Source of the DNA: Micromonospora sp. MP36
Lineage (GTDB): Bacteria; Actinomycetota; Actinomycetes; Mycobacteriales; Micromonosporaceae
Assembly: GCF_008119785.1 (NCBI RefSeq)
Contig: NZ_VSFA01000081.1
Location: 1 to 32,374 of the forward strand
Direction of reading: 5' to 3'
DNA: 32,374 nt
This document shows, piece by piece, positions 1 to 7,565 of this stretch (within the stretch, counting starts at the first letter, position 1; the number at the start of each line of letters is the position of its first letter). The position numbers were made by a program, and so were the translations under genes. Under the pieces are notes generated by a model. It worked only from the letters and a program-made list of their open reading frames with translations, was not told where the DNA came from and made no database searches.

Positions 1-1
1 G

Positions 2-1645
2 GCGGGGGAGATGACCGATGAGGCGCGCGGGCTGCTGTCCCGCGGGCCCGGCGGCCCGAACGGCAGGGCGATCGCGCCGAGCCACACCCGGGACGGTCAC
101 GCGCTGCTGCTGATCAACCCGCACACCAGTTTCTTCTTCCGCTCCGAGCAGCATGTGACCAGCGGCGAAGGGCTCAACGCCTACGGCGCCGCCACCTGGG
201 GGCAGTTCTTCATCTACCAGGGCTTCAACGCCAACACGGGCTGGATGCACACGTCGAGCGGCGTCGACAACGTCGACGAGTTCGCCGAGACGATCGTGAC
301 CGGGGCGGATGGCAGTCGGTCCTACCGCTACGGCAACGAACTGCGGCCGGTGACCACGAAGACGATCACGTTGTCCTACCGCACCGCCGACGGCGGGCTG
401 GCGCGGCGCAGCTTCACCACCTTCGCCACCCACCACGGCCCGATCGTGCGCGAGGCGGACGGCAAGTGGATCGCGTTCGCGCTGATGAACCGGCCCGTCG
501 AGGCGCTGCAACAGAGCTTCCTGCGCACCAAGACGCGGGACTACGCGGACTTCATCCAGGTGGCGGGCCTCAAGGCCAACAGCTCGAACAACACGCTCTT
601 CGCGGACTCGAAGGGCGAGATCGCCTTCCTGGTGCCGCAGTTCATGCCGGTGCGAGACGACCGCTTCGACTATCGCAAGCCCGTCGACGGCAGCGATCCG
701 GCGACCGACTGGCGCGGGCTGCACAGCCTCAGCAGCCTGCCGCAGGCGGTGAATCCGGAGAACGGCTGGGCGTTCAACACGAACAACTGGCCCTGGACCG
801 CGGCCGGCGCGGACAGCCCCAAGGCCGCCGACTATCCGCGCTACTTCGACCAGGCCGGCGAGAACCCGCGGGGACCGCAGGCCATCCGGGTGTTGACCGC
901 GCGGACCGACTTCACCCCGCAGACGCTGATCGAAGCCGCCTTCGACACGTACCTCACCGCCTTCGCCCGGCTCGTGCCGGGACTCGTCGCGGCGTGGGAC
1001 AAGCTGCCCGAGGGTGACCAGCAGAAGACGAAGCTCGCCGGCCCGATCGGCCTGCTGCGCGGCTGGGACTATCGCTGGGCCGCGCAATCGACCGCGACGT
1101 CACTGGCCGTGTTCTGGGGCGAGGCGCTCTGGGCGCCCTTGGCCCAGGCGGCGCGGGACGCGGGCATGTCGATGTGGGACTACCTGGCCGAGCGTGCCAC
1201 CGCCGCGCAGCGGCTCGCGGCGCTCGACGCGGCGGCGGAGCGGCTCACGCAGGACTTCGGCAGCTGGCAGGTGCCCTGGGGTGAGATCAACCGCTTCCAG
1301 CGCAACGACGGCGCGATCGTCCAGACGTTCGACGACGCCAAGCCGAGCAGCCCGGTGCCGTTCACCTCCGCGCAATGGGGCTCCCTCGCCTCGTTCGGTG
1401 CCAGGCGCTACCCGGGAACGAAGCGCTACTACGGCACCAGCGGCAACAGCTTCGTGGCAGTGGTGGAGTTCGGGCCGAGGCTGCGCGCCTGGGCGGTGAC
1501 GGCCGGCGGGGCGAGCGGGCATCCCGACTCGCCGCACTTCAACGACCAGGTCGAACGCTACGCCAGCGGCAACCTCCGCCCCGTCTACTTCTATCCGGAC
1601 GAGCTCAAGGGCCACATCGAGCGGAGCTACCAGCCGGGCAAGTGA
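2..1645 (+). CDS. Penicillin acylase family protein, 3' part (5' end outside window)
   Basis: This is the C-terminal 547 or so codons of a penicillin amidase/acylase-type Ntn hydrolase (PF01804-like). The frame is open to the left edge, so the signal peptide and alpha-chain part lie upstream. Family hallmarks are the beta-chain start region GPNGRAIAPSHT, then LLLINPHTSFFFRSE, WGQFFIYQGFN and GWMHTSSGVD. Active members cleave themselves just before a Ser (or Cys) in a G-S-N-type motif, and that Ser becomes the N-terminal nucleophile. Here the aligned residue is Pro (codon CCG at 56-58), followed by the conserved Asn, so classical autoprocessing and catalysis look impossible unless this base is a sequencing error. 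The substrate cannot be predicted: amide antibiotics, acyl-homoserine lactones and other N-acyl compounds are all possible in the family. A strong hairpin terminator follows. Confidence 0.9.
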   Translation, partial: AGEMTDEARGLLSRGPGGPNGRAIAPSHTRDGHALLLINPHTSFFFRSEQHVTSGEGLNAYGAATWGQFFIYQGFNANTGWMHTSSGVDNVDEFAETIVTGADGSRSYRYGNELRPVTTKTITLSYRTADGGLARRSFTTFATHHGPIVREADGKWIAFALMNRPVEALQQSFLRTKTRDYADFIQVAGLKANSSNNTLFADSKGEIAFLVPQFMPVRDDRFDYRKPVDGSDPATDWRGLHSLSSLPQAVNPENGWAFNTNNWPWTAAGADSPKAADYPRYFDQAGENPRGPQAIRVLTARTDFTPQTLIEAAFDTYLTAFARLVPGLVAAWDKLPEGDQQKTKLAGPIGLLRGWDYRWAAQSTATSLAVFWGEALWAPLAQAARDAGMSMWDYLAERATAAQRLAALDAAAERLTQDFGSWQVPWGEINRFQRNDGAIVQTFDDAKPSSPVPFTSAQWGSLASFGARRYPGTKRYYGTSGNSFVAVVEFGPRLRAWAVTAGGASGHPDSPHFNDQVERYASGNLRPVYFYPDELKGHIERSYQPGK

Positions 1646-1713
1646 TCAGCCGTGGTGTACCGGATGGTTCGAAGGCTTCCTGGCAGTTGATCAGCTGACC
1701 GGTACGAGCAGCG

Positions 1714-1745
1714 CGCCGGCCGGGACCACACGGTCCCGGCCGGCG
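1714..1745. terminator. Bidirectional hairpin terminator between acylase and msrB
   Basis: A perfect 14-bp stem (arms 1714-1727 and 1732-1745) with the 4-base loop ACAC is followed on the plus strand by TCTCTTT. It lies between two convergent genes and can serve both, in the stem-only style common in actinobacteria. Confidence 0.85.
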
Positions 1746-1764
1746 TCTCTTTCGTTCGGCCCCC

Positions 1765-2223
1765 TCAGGGTCGAGCAGCTGACTCAAAGATCTTGCGGTA
1801 CTCGCCATAGCCTTCGCGCTCGAGGTCGTCGCGCCGAACGAACCGAAGCGCCGCCGAGTTCATGCAGTAACGCAGCCCGCCAGCTTCCGGGGGACCATCG
1901 TCGAACACATGGCCAAGGTGGCTGTCCCCGTGCGCCGACCGGACCTCGGTGCGGACCATACCCAGGGTCGAGTCTTGGATCTCCCGCACATTCGTCGGTT
2001 CGATCGGCTTGGTGAAGCTCGGCCAGCCGGTACCGCTGTCGAACTTGTTGACGGAGGCGAACAGCGGCTCGCCGGAGACAACGTCAACGTAGATGCCCGG
2101 CTCCTTGTTGTCCCAGTAGGCGTTGTCGAACGCTGGCTCCGTCCCGGCTTCCTGTGTGACTCGGTACTGCTCCGGCGACAGGCGAGAAATTGCCTCGGGG
2201 TTCTTGCGGTATTCGCGTGACAC
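1765..2223 (-). CDS. msrB: Peptide-methionine (R)-S-oxide reductase MsrB
   Basis: The 152-aa cytoplasmic enzyme reduces methionine-R-sulfoxide in proteins back to methionine. SelR/MsrB hallmarks are YRVTQEAGTEPAF, FDSGTGWPSF, SHLGHVFDDG and the catalytic RYCMNSAALRF with Cys120. Cys120 is the only cysteine. The zinc-binding CxxC pairs are absent, and the position of the usual resolving Cys in FDSGCGWPSF is Thr65, so regeneration must occur directly through thioredoxin or another thiol. The GTG at 2223 is chosen because AGGAG sits 5 bases upstream and the protein then begins at the normal family N-terminus (SREYRKNPEAI). An upstream start at 2265 would add 14 residues without a good ribosome-binding site. 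The gene is divergent from a methyltransferase and shares an upstream region that contains a palindrome. Confidence 0.95.
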   Translation of the reverse strand: MSREYRKNPEAISRLSPEQYRVTQEAGTEPAFDNAYWDNKEPGIYVDVVSGEPLFASVNKFDSGTGWPSFTKPIEPTNVREIQDSTLGMVRTEVRSAHGDSHLGHVFDDGPPEAGGLRYCMNSAALRFVRRDDLEREGYGEYRKIFESAARP

Positions 2224-2373
2224 AGTTGCTCCTCTCGGCGAGACCTTCGGCAGGAAGACGGTCAACCAGACGCCCAGAGACGTGGCTCACCTGCGTACCC
2301 CGCCTGCCGTCGGCCAACCACGACGTGCCGCGCCGGCAGCGGCTGGCCCCACCCAGCCCGGCATTTGCCAAAA

Positions 2374-2391
2374 CGGCAAGGATCCTTGCCG
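2374..2391. promoter_or_regulatory. 18-bp perfect palindrome in msrB/methyltransferase intergenic region
   Basis: CGGCAAGGATCCTTGCCG is a perfect dyad. A further TTGCC at 2365-2369 forms a second overlapping dyad with GGCAA at 2375-2379 (TTGCC-N5-GGCAA). It lies about 150 bp before msrB and 70 bp before the methyltransferase, so a repressor or activator dimer bound here could control one or both genes. Function is inferred from symmetry and location only. Confidence 0.5.
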
Positions 2392-2460
2392 GCCCGTTCC
2401 CGGCGGCGCACCATCGGCGGGCCGGGACGGCGGCCGTCCGCGCGGCGAGGAGGGGGCACG

Positions 2461-3117
2461 ATGAGCGAACCTGTGGCATACCCGGTCGACCCGGCGGTGG
2501 ACGCGGCCACCGCCCGGTTCTGGGACGAGCTGTACCAACAGCGCGACCGGGTGTGGAGCGGCCGGGCGAACGCCGTCCTGGCCGAGGTGGTCGAGCCGCT
2601 GCCGCCCGGCACCGCGCTCGACCTGGGCTGCGGTGAGGGCGGCGACGCGATCTGGCTGGCCGGCCAGGGTTGGCAGGTCACCGCCGTCGACGTCTCGACC
2701 ACCGCGCTGGACCGGCTCGCCACCGCGGCGGCCCGGGCCGGCGTAGCATCCCGGATCACCGTGGCCCGGCACGACCTGACCCGCACCTTCCCGGCCGGCC
2801 AGTACGACCTGGTCTCGGCGCAGTTCCTCCAGTCCCCGCTGGAGCTGCCCCGGGAGGCGGTGCTGCGCGCGGCGGCGCGCGCGGTCGCGCCCGGCGGCCG
2901 CCTCCTGGTCGTCGAGCACGGCGCGGCGCCGCCGTGGGCCCGCGAGAGCCACCCGCACGCCCGCTTCGCCAGCCCGGAGGAGATCCTCGCCGCGCTCGAC
3001 CTCGAACCGGACGGCTGGCACACCGAACGGCTCGGGGCCGCGCACCGGACGGGCACCGGCCCAGACGGCGAGAGCGGCACCCTCGTCGACCACGTGGTCC
3101 TGGTCCGTCGCCGCTGA
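2461..3117 (+). CDS. Class I SAM-dependent methyltransferase
   Basis: The 218-aa soluble protein has a Rossmann-type methyltransferase core. Motif I is LDLGCGEGGDAIWLA (about residues 45-60), the acidic residue ending strand 2 is in TAVDVS, and motif IV is YDLVSAQFLQSP. The overall form resembles the small TehB/UbiE-like cytosolic enzymes. The acceptor molecule cannot be told from sequence. The ATG at 2461 is preceded by GAGGAGGGGG five bases upstream, which fixes the start. The gene is transcribed away from msrB, and the nested palindrome at 2374-2391 lies in its upstream region. A link with oxidative or electrophile stress is possible because of the msrB neighbour, but this is inference. 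Confidence 0.88.
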   Translation: MSEPVAYPVDPAVDAATARFWDELYQQRDRVWSGRANAVLAEVVEPLPPGTALDLGCGEGGDAIWLAGQGWQVTAVDVSTTALDRLATAAARAGVASRITVARHDLTRTFPAGQYDLVSAQFLQSPLELPREAVLRAAARAVAPGGRLLVVEHGAAPPWARESHPHARFASPEEILAALDLEPDGWHTERLGAAHRTGTGPDGESGTLVDHVVLVRRR

Positions 3118-3225
3118 GCGGAGCCGCACCACACCGCGGCATGGTTTTACGGGAAATGGAGCAGTCGCCGTTTTGGGTGACGCCTATTAGGCTGCACGCC
3201 ACCGGAAAGGCCGGCGGTCGGCGCG

Positions 3226-3244
3226 AAAACCGATCAACGGTTTT
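3226..3244. promoter_or_regulatory. 19-bp dyad upstream of beta-propeller gene
   Basis: AAAACCG-ATCAA-CGGTTTT has perfect 7-bp arms around a 5-bp centre. It ends 44 bp before the ATG of the secreted beta-propeller gene, in an unusually A/T-rich patch for this genome. That fits an operator for a dimeric repressor overlapping the promoter or leader. Confidence 0.45.
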
Positions 3245-3288
3245 GTGTCAACCCTGCACCCCCTGGGTCCGAAACGGCGTGGAGAGAC

Positions 3289-4458
3289 ATGACGAAGAAG
3301 ATGCGAGGTTTGGCCGCTGTCCTGCTCATTGTCGTTTCTGCGGTGGTAATCATCGGTCGAACCGCCGGTGCGAGTCCGTTCGAAACAAACTCCGCGAAAG
3401 CCTGGCCCCAATTCGGAGCCACGTCCGATCCGGATCTGACAGACGACGACGGGCCAACGGCCGGGCCGGCTGAACTGTTCAATGGGACGGCAGCGCTGAA
3501 GCAGCCGAGCAGATCCCCGTTTCCTGAGGTCATCGGCAGTCACGCCGAGAGCACCTCGGTCATCTGGAACGGGCAGTACGTCATGTATTACCGGACCTTC
3601 ATTAGCCCGACGGGGGCCACCTGCTCCATTCCGCAAGGCGTGGCAATGGCGACGTCGAACGACAGCGGAGCCACCTGGACACCGGTCGACGGAGGACGCC
3701 CGTTGCCTGCCCTGCAGACGGTCCAGCAGGGTCAGAGTTGCAGCTTTGACGACAGTGTCAAGAGCACCTGGGTGTATTCACCCGACGTCATCGCCGACGG
3801 ATCCCGCCTCGTCATGGTGTTCGAGCAACGTGACCACGACCCGAACTACGTCGCTCCAGGGCAGGGTCGGAGTCTGCACTCCATTCGCTATGTCACCAGC
3901 ACCGACGGGCGCAACTGGTCGGAAAGCACCCTTCTGCTTGGACCTGGCGCCGTCGGTGCGTGGGACGACGAGGTCGGGACGCCCGATATCGAAAAGGACG
4001 GGACCGGCTACCTCCTGACCTTCCACGGACACGACGCGACCGGACGCCTGAAGCAGACGCGCGGAATGGTTCGGCTCGACGCGCTGGCCGGTGAATACAC
4101 CGGGGTCCGCCAAAAGATCAACCTGTCCCCGACCCCGGACTGGGCCAACTTCGGGGTAGGTATGGCGGACATGACCCGCGGTCCCGACGGCTACTGGTAC
4201 ATAGTCTTCGAGGCATTCTCAGGCGCCAGCGGAGCGTGCGGTCGTACGGACACTCAGACGGTGGTGGGCATCGCGCGTAGCACCGACGCGGTGACCTGGT
4301 CGGTCGCACCGACGCCGCTGATCCACGGCCGCGACGGGCTCAGCTGCGGCTACGACATGCCCTCCTGGCAGATCCTCGGCGACGTTCGAGGCATCGTCAC
4401 GCCCAACGACCCGCCGGAGGGCGGCAGCCTGGTGCGCTGGGACATTCGCGCGAGGTAG
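3289..4458 (+). CDS. Secreted beta-propeller protein with Asp-box-like repeats (glycosidase/sialidase fold)
   Basis: The 389-aa protein has an N-terminal signal or anchor segment (KK, then a hydrophobic run at about residues 8-27, TAGA), so it is exported. The mature part shows repeated SxDxGxTW-like Asp boxes: SNDSGATWTP, STDGRNWSES and STDAVTWSVA. Each follows a beta-strand of the type seen in sialidases and five-bladed GH43/GH130/GH32-like propellers. This suggests binding or hydrolysis of a carbohydrate, but I cannot assign a catalytic triad, so the substrate is unknown. GGAGAGAC precedes the ATG. Codon use is less GC-biased than in the neighbours: about a third of the first 38 codons end in A or T. 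This hints at acquisition by transfer. It converges on the membrane protein gene across a strong terminator. Confidence 0.75.
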   Translation: MTKKMRGLAAVLLIVVSAVVIIGRTAGASPFETNSAKAWPQFGATSDPDLTDDDGPTAGPAELFNGTAALKQPSRSPFPEVIGSHAESTSVIWNGQYVMYYRTFISPTGATCSIPQGVAMATSNDSGATWTPVDGGRPLPALQTVQQGQSCSFDDSVKSTWVYSPDVIADGSRLVMVFEQRDHDPNYVAPGQGRSLHSIRYVTSTDGRNWSESTLLLGPGAVGAWDDEVGTPDIEKDGTGYLLTFHGHDATGRLKQTRGMVRLDALAGEYTGVRQKINLSPTPDWANFGVGMADMTRGPDGYWYIVFEAFSGASGACGRTDTQTVVGIARSTDAVTWSVAPTPLIHGRDGLSCGYDMPSWQILGDVRGIVTPNDPPEGGSLVRWDIRAR

Positions 4459-4480
4459 CGCTGCGCGAGCTTCGATCGAT

Positions 4481-4514
4481 GCCTGCTCAAGCGGCACAAG
4501 CCGCTTGAGCAGGC
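4481..4514. terminator. Bidirectional hairpin terminator
   Basis: A perfect 15-bp stem (arms 4481-4495 and 4500-4514) has the tetraloop ACAA. It lies between the convergent beta-propeller gene (ends 4458) and membrane protein gene (ends 4558). No T-tract follows. Confidence 0.85.
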
Positions 4515-4557
4515 GGGCGGGCGCGCCGAGGCACAGCGAAGGAGCAGCCGACCCCGG

Positions 4558-5133
4558 TTACCGCTTGCCCGAAACCTGCTGCGCCGTCCCGCCGCGCGGC
4601 CGCATCAACTCCCGCACCCCGAGATACACGAACGGCAGCATCAGCAGCACGTCGGCGAGGTGCGCGATCCACACCTCCCGACTGATCCGGCTCAGCGGGA
4701 AGGCGACGGCGCCCAGGCTGATCAGCAGGCCGACGGCGACCGGGCTGGTCCGCGTCCTGGCCAGGACGAGCCCCAGGGCGAACAGACTGAGCGGAAACAG
4801 CGGCCCGGCGGTCCAGAACAGTGTGTAGGCGGCGAACGCCGACCGCTCGTTGAGCAACTCGACCGCTGTTGCGTGCGAGACATCGAACAGGCCCTCGTGC
4901 ACGCTCTGCACGCCGAACGCCACCCCGCCGACGGCCCCGACGACCGCTACCGGCAGCGCGACCGCCACGAACCGCGGAGCGGCCGGCCGCAGCCGCTCGT
5001 ACAGGCCGATCAGGCCGATCAACCAGCAAGCGGTCGACAGCGCGACGAGCGTGCCGGCGGTGATGCCCTGCCGGTCGGCCTCCCAGAAGAAGCTGGCGAG
5101 GAAATTCAGTGTGGAACCGAGAATGAGAAACAT
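4558..5133 (-). CDS. Multi-pass membrane protein of unknown function
   Basis: The 191-aa hydrophobic protein has about six predicted membrane segments (roughly residues 1-17, 25-45, 53-75, 98-120, 130-150 and 155-175). Short charged loops such as YERLRPAAP and SRISREVW lie between them. I do not recognise the family, and no catalytic or transport motif stands out. It lies 56 bp downstream of the response regulator on the same strand, so it is probably the third gene of the kinase-regulator operon and may be its effector or target. The ATG at 5133 starts directly at the first hydrophobic segment. No strong ribosome-binding site is seen, which leaves the start somewhat open. Confidence 0.75.
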   Translation of the reverse strand: MFLILGSTLNFLASFFWEADRQGITAGTLVALSTACWLIGLIGLYERLRPAAPRFVAVALPVAVVGAVGGVAFGVQSVHEGLFDVSHATAVELLNERSAFAAYTLFWTAGPLFPLSLFALGLVLARTRTSPVAVGLLISLGAVAFPLSRISREVWIAHLADVLLMLPFVYLGVRELMRPRGGTAQQVSGKR

Positions 5134-5189
5134 ACCCGGACGCTACGAACGCACGGCCGGCATCGAATTCGCCGAACGCTGACGGCCGT

Positions 5190-5846
5190 CTACCGCGGTC
5201 GCGGTATCCCGGCCAGCCCGCTGCGGTAGGCGAACACGACCAGCTGCGCCCGGTCCCGCGCACCGAGCTTCGCCATCGCCCGGTTGGCATGCGTCTTGGC
5301 GGTGGCCGGGCTGATGCTCAGCCGCAAGCCGACCTCCACGTCGGACAACCCCGCGGCGACCAACGCGACCACCTCACGCTCACGCGCGGTCAGCGTCTCG
5401 GTGCCCGGCACCGCCGGTCCGCTCGCGAACGCCGCGATGAGCCGCCGGGTCACCGCCGGAGCCAGCAGCGCGTCCCCGGCGGCCACCACGCGTACCGCAC
5501 GGCGTAGCTCGTCCGGCTCCACGTCCTTCAGCAGGAAACCACTCGCGCCCGCCTGCAACGCCGCGTACACGTACTCGTCCAGCTCGAACGTGGTCAGTAC
5601 GACAACCCGAACGCCTGGCAGCCGGCCGTCGGACATGATCCGCCGGGCCGCGGTCAGCCCGTCGGTGCCCGGCATGCGGATGTCCATCAGTGCCACGTCC
5701 GGCCGGTGCGCGCGGGTCAGCGCGATGGCCTCGTCACCATCGGCCGCCTCGGCGACCACTTCGATGTCCGGCGCCCGTTCCAGCAGGACCCGAAAGCCCG
5801 CGCGCACCAGCCGCTCGTCGTCGGCGAGCAGCACCCGCACCGTCAT
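5190..5846 (-). CDS. NarL/FixJ-family two-component response regulator
   Basis: The 218-aa DNA-binding regulator has a receiver domain (about residues 3-120) with acidic pocket DD10-11, phospho-acceptor Asp55 in MDIRMPG, the conserved Thr in VVLTTFE and Lys in FLLKDV. A LuxR/GerE helix-turn-helix (about 150-210) begins TLTAREREVVALVAAG and continues through SPATAKTHANR. The start at 5846 is chosen because its ATG overlaps the kinase stop as ATGA, a classic translationally coupled pair. A start at 5906 would add 20 residues of no family similarity. It is presumably phosphorylated by the kinase encoded just upstream, then binds promoters as a dimer. Targets are unknown; the downstream membrane protein gene is the nearest candidate. 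Confidence 0.93.
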   Translation of the reverse strand: MTVRVLLADDERLVRAGFRVLLERAPDIEVVAEAADGDEAIALTRAHRPDVALMDIRMPGTDGLTAARRIMSDGRLPGVRVVVLTTFELDEYVYAALQAGASGFLLKDVEPDELRRAVRVVAAGDALLAPAVTRRLIAAFASGPAVPGTETLTAREREVVALVAAGLSDVEVGLRLSISPATAKTHANRAMAKLGARDRAQLVVFAYRSGLAGIPRPR

Positions 5847-6925
5847 CCTGGGAACCACCCCTGCACCTCGAAGCCACCACCGTCGGCCGGTCCCGCACGC
5901 AGCCAACCGCCGAGGCTGACCGCCCGTTCGGTCATACCGCGCAGCCCGTTCCCCGGTGGCCCGGCAGGCTCACGCCCGTCGTCGCGCACCGTCAGCGAGA
6001 GGCCGTCAGGCCGGTACCCCAACCTGATCTCGATCCGTCCGGCGCGGGCGTGCCGTACCGCATTGGCTACCGCCTCCTGCACGATGCGGTAGGCCGCCGC
6101 CTCGACCGCTCGCGGCAGCGCCCGCGGCTCGCCGTCGCACACCAGCACCGCTCCCGTCTGCGCCGCCAGCAGCGGCAGCCGGTCAAGCCGGGGCGCCGGC
6201 GGCTGCGGCTGCACCGGCAGGCCGTCCCGCAGGACGCCCACCGCGGCACGCAACTCCACCATCGCCTCCCGGCTCGCCCGACGTACCGCGTCCAGCGCCG
6301 CGCGGGCCTGCGCCGGGTCGTCGTCGAGCACGTCGCGGGCCACACTGGCCTGCACGCCGACCACCGCGAGCGTGTGCGCGGTGACGTCATGCAGCTCACG
6401 GGCGATCCGCAGCCGCTCGTCGGCGAGCCGCCGCTCGGCCGCCCGGTCCCGTTCGGCGGCCAGCAACGCCAGCCGTGCCCGCCGCTCGCGAACCCCCTCA
6501 CCCAACAGCAGCGCCGCCACGAACACCACCGTCGAACTGTCCAGCGTCGCGTCCAGGAACCCCACCCCCGCGACCGCGGTCCGCCCCTGCGCGTCCAGCG
6601 CGATGAACAGCGCCGCCACCGCCAGACCGACGCGGCGGCGAGGCGCCACGGCCACCGAGTACAGCGCCACCCAGACCGGAACGGCCGGTGTGCCACCGGG
6701 ATAGCGAAGGACGTGGTACAGCAGGAACAGACCGCCCACCACGGACAGGACGACAGCCGGCCACCGCCGCCGCACCGACAACGCCAACACCATGGCGGCG
6801 CAGATCGCGTACGCCACGCCGTCCGGCCCGCGGTCGTCCGGCGCCACCGCCGCCGACGCGAGCCGTAGCCAGGTGAGCGCACCACTCACCGCCACGACGC
6901 CCGCGTCGATCGCCCACCGCCGCAT
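5843..6925 (-). CDS. Sensor histidine kinase, HisKA_3 (NarX/DesK-like) type
   Basis: The 360-aa membrane kinase has four to five N-terminal membrane helices within residues 5-145 and little extracytoplasmic sequence, so it may sense membrane state or an intramembrane signal. A coiled linker (AAERDRAAERRLADERL) leads into the HisKA_3 dimerisation domain, with phospho-acceptor His179 in ARELHDVTAH. The C-terminal HATPase has an N-box in VQEAVANAVRHA and G-boxes in VRDDGREP and GNGLRGM. The ATG at 6925 is used because sequence further upstream does not look like protein of this family and overlaps the divergent acetyltransferase gene. The stop overlaps the response regulator ATG by four bases. 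The signal is unknown. Confidence 0.92.
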   Translation of the reverse strand: MRRWAIDAGVVAVSGALTWLRLASAAVAPDDRGPDGVAYAICAAMVLALSVRRRWPAVVLSVVGGLFLLYHVLRYPGGTPAVPVWVALYSVAVAPRRRVGLAVAALFIALDAQGRTAVAGVGFLDATLDSSTVVFVAALLLGEGVRERRARLALLAAERDRAAERRLADERLRIARELHDVTAHTLAVVGVQASVARDVLDDDPAQARAALDAVRRASREAMVELRAAVGVLRDGLPVQPQPPAPRLDRLPLLAAQTGAVLVCDGEPRALPRAVEAAAYRIVQEAVANAVRHARAGRIEIRLGYRPDGLSLTVRDDGREPAGPPGNGLRGMTERAVSLGGWLRAGPADGGGFEVQGWFPG

Positions 6926-6979
6926 CCGGTCACTGTACGAAGGCAACGGCGTGAACGCGTACTGCAAGCGCGGTATCCC

Positions 6980-6985
6980 TAGGAT
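6980..6985 (+). promoter_or_regulatory. Candidate -10 element for leaderless or short-leader GNAT transcript
   Basis: TAGGAT fits TANNNT and ends 7 bases before the ATG at 6992, the geometry of a leaderless promoter. The same bases could act as a ribosome-binding site (AGGAT). No clear -35 is seen at 17-18 bp. Confidence 0.3.
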
Positions 6986-6991
6986 CACCTG

Positions 6992-7564
6992 ATGTTCCAG
7001 CCGACGTACCCGATTCGCACCGCGCGGCTCACCTTGCGCCCGGTCACGTTGGACGACCTCGACGATGTGTACGCATTTCAGCGCCGACCGGACGTCGTCC
7101 GCTGGATGCTCGGCGCCGGGCCGCGTACCCGCGAGCAGTCGCGGGCGTCGGTGGTGGCCATGGCGGGCGAGGACGCGCTGCGCAAGGAGGGCGACTGCCT
7201 GACCTTGGCCGTGGCCACCGATGCCGGGGTGATCGGGACGGTGGAGTTGGTCTGGCGCAGCCAGCTCGACCGCACGGGCGAACTCGGGTACGTCTTCCAC
7301 CCGGACCATGGCGGTCGCGGGCTGGCTACCGAAGCCGCCGCGGCGCTGCTCGACTGGGGGTTCGACGAGTTGGGGCTGCACCGGATCTACGCCCGGTGTC
7401 ACGGCCGGAACGACGCCTCAGCCCGCCTGATGGCCCGGCTCGGCATGCGCCAGGAGGCGCACCATGTGCAGAGCTACCTGTTCCGGGGTGAGTGGGCCGA
7501 CCAGCTCGTCTTCGCCATCCTGGCCGACGAGTGGCGGTCCCGGGCCGCGGCGGCAGGGGGCTGA
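6992..7564 (+). CDS. GNAT N-acetyltransferase, RimJ/RimL type
   Basis: This 190-aa cytoplasmic protein resembles the RimJ/RimL family that acetylates protein N-termini or small amines using acetyl-CoA. It begins with the typical RTARLTLRPVTLDDL. The acetyl-CoA-binding motif A is HPDHGGRGLATEA (about residues 105-118), and the usual tail motif LHRIYARCHGRNDASARLM lies where these enzymes place NxxS. The acceptor is unknown. It is divergent from the histidine kinase gene with only 66 bp between. It converges on the patatin gene with a single base between the two stop codons, so the two transcripts probably overlap at their 3' ends. Confidence 0.9.
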   Translation: MFQPTYPIRTARLTLRPVTLDDLDDVYAFQRRPDVVRWMLGAGPRTREQSRASVVAMAGEDALRKEGDCLTLAVATDAGVIGTVELVWRSQLDRTGELGYVFHPDHGGRGLATEAAAALLDWGFDELGLHRIYARCHGRNDASARLMARLGMRQEAHHVQSYLFRGEWADQLVFAILADEWRSRAAAAGG

Positions 7565-7565
7565 G

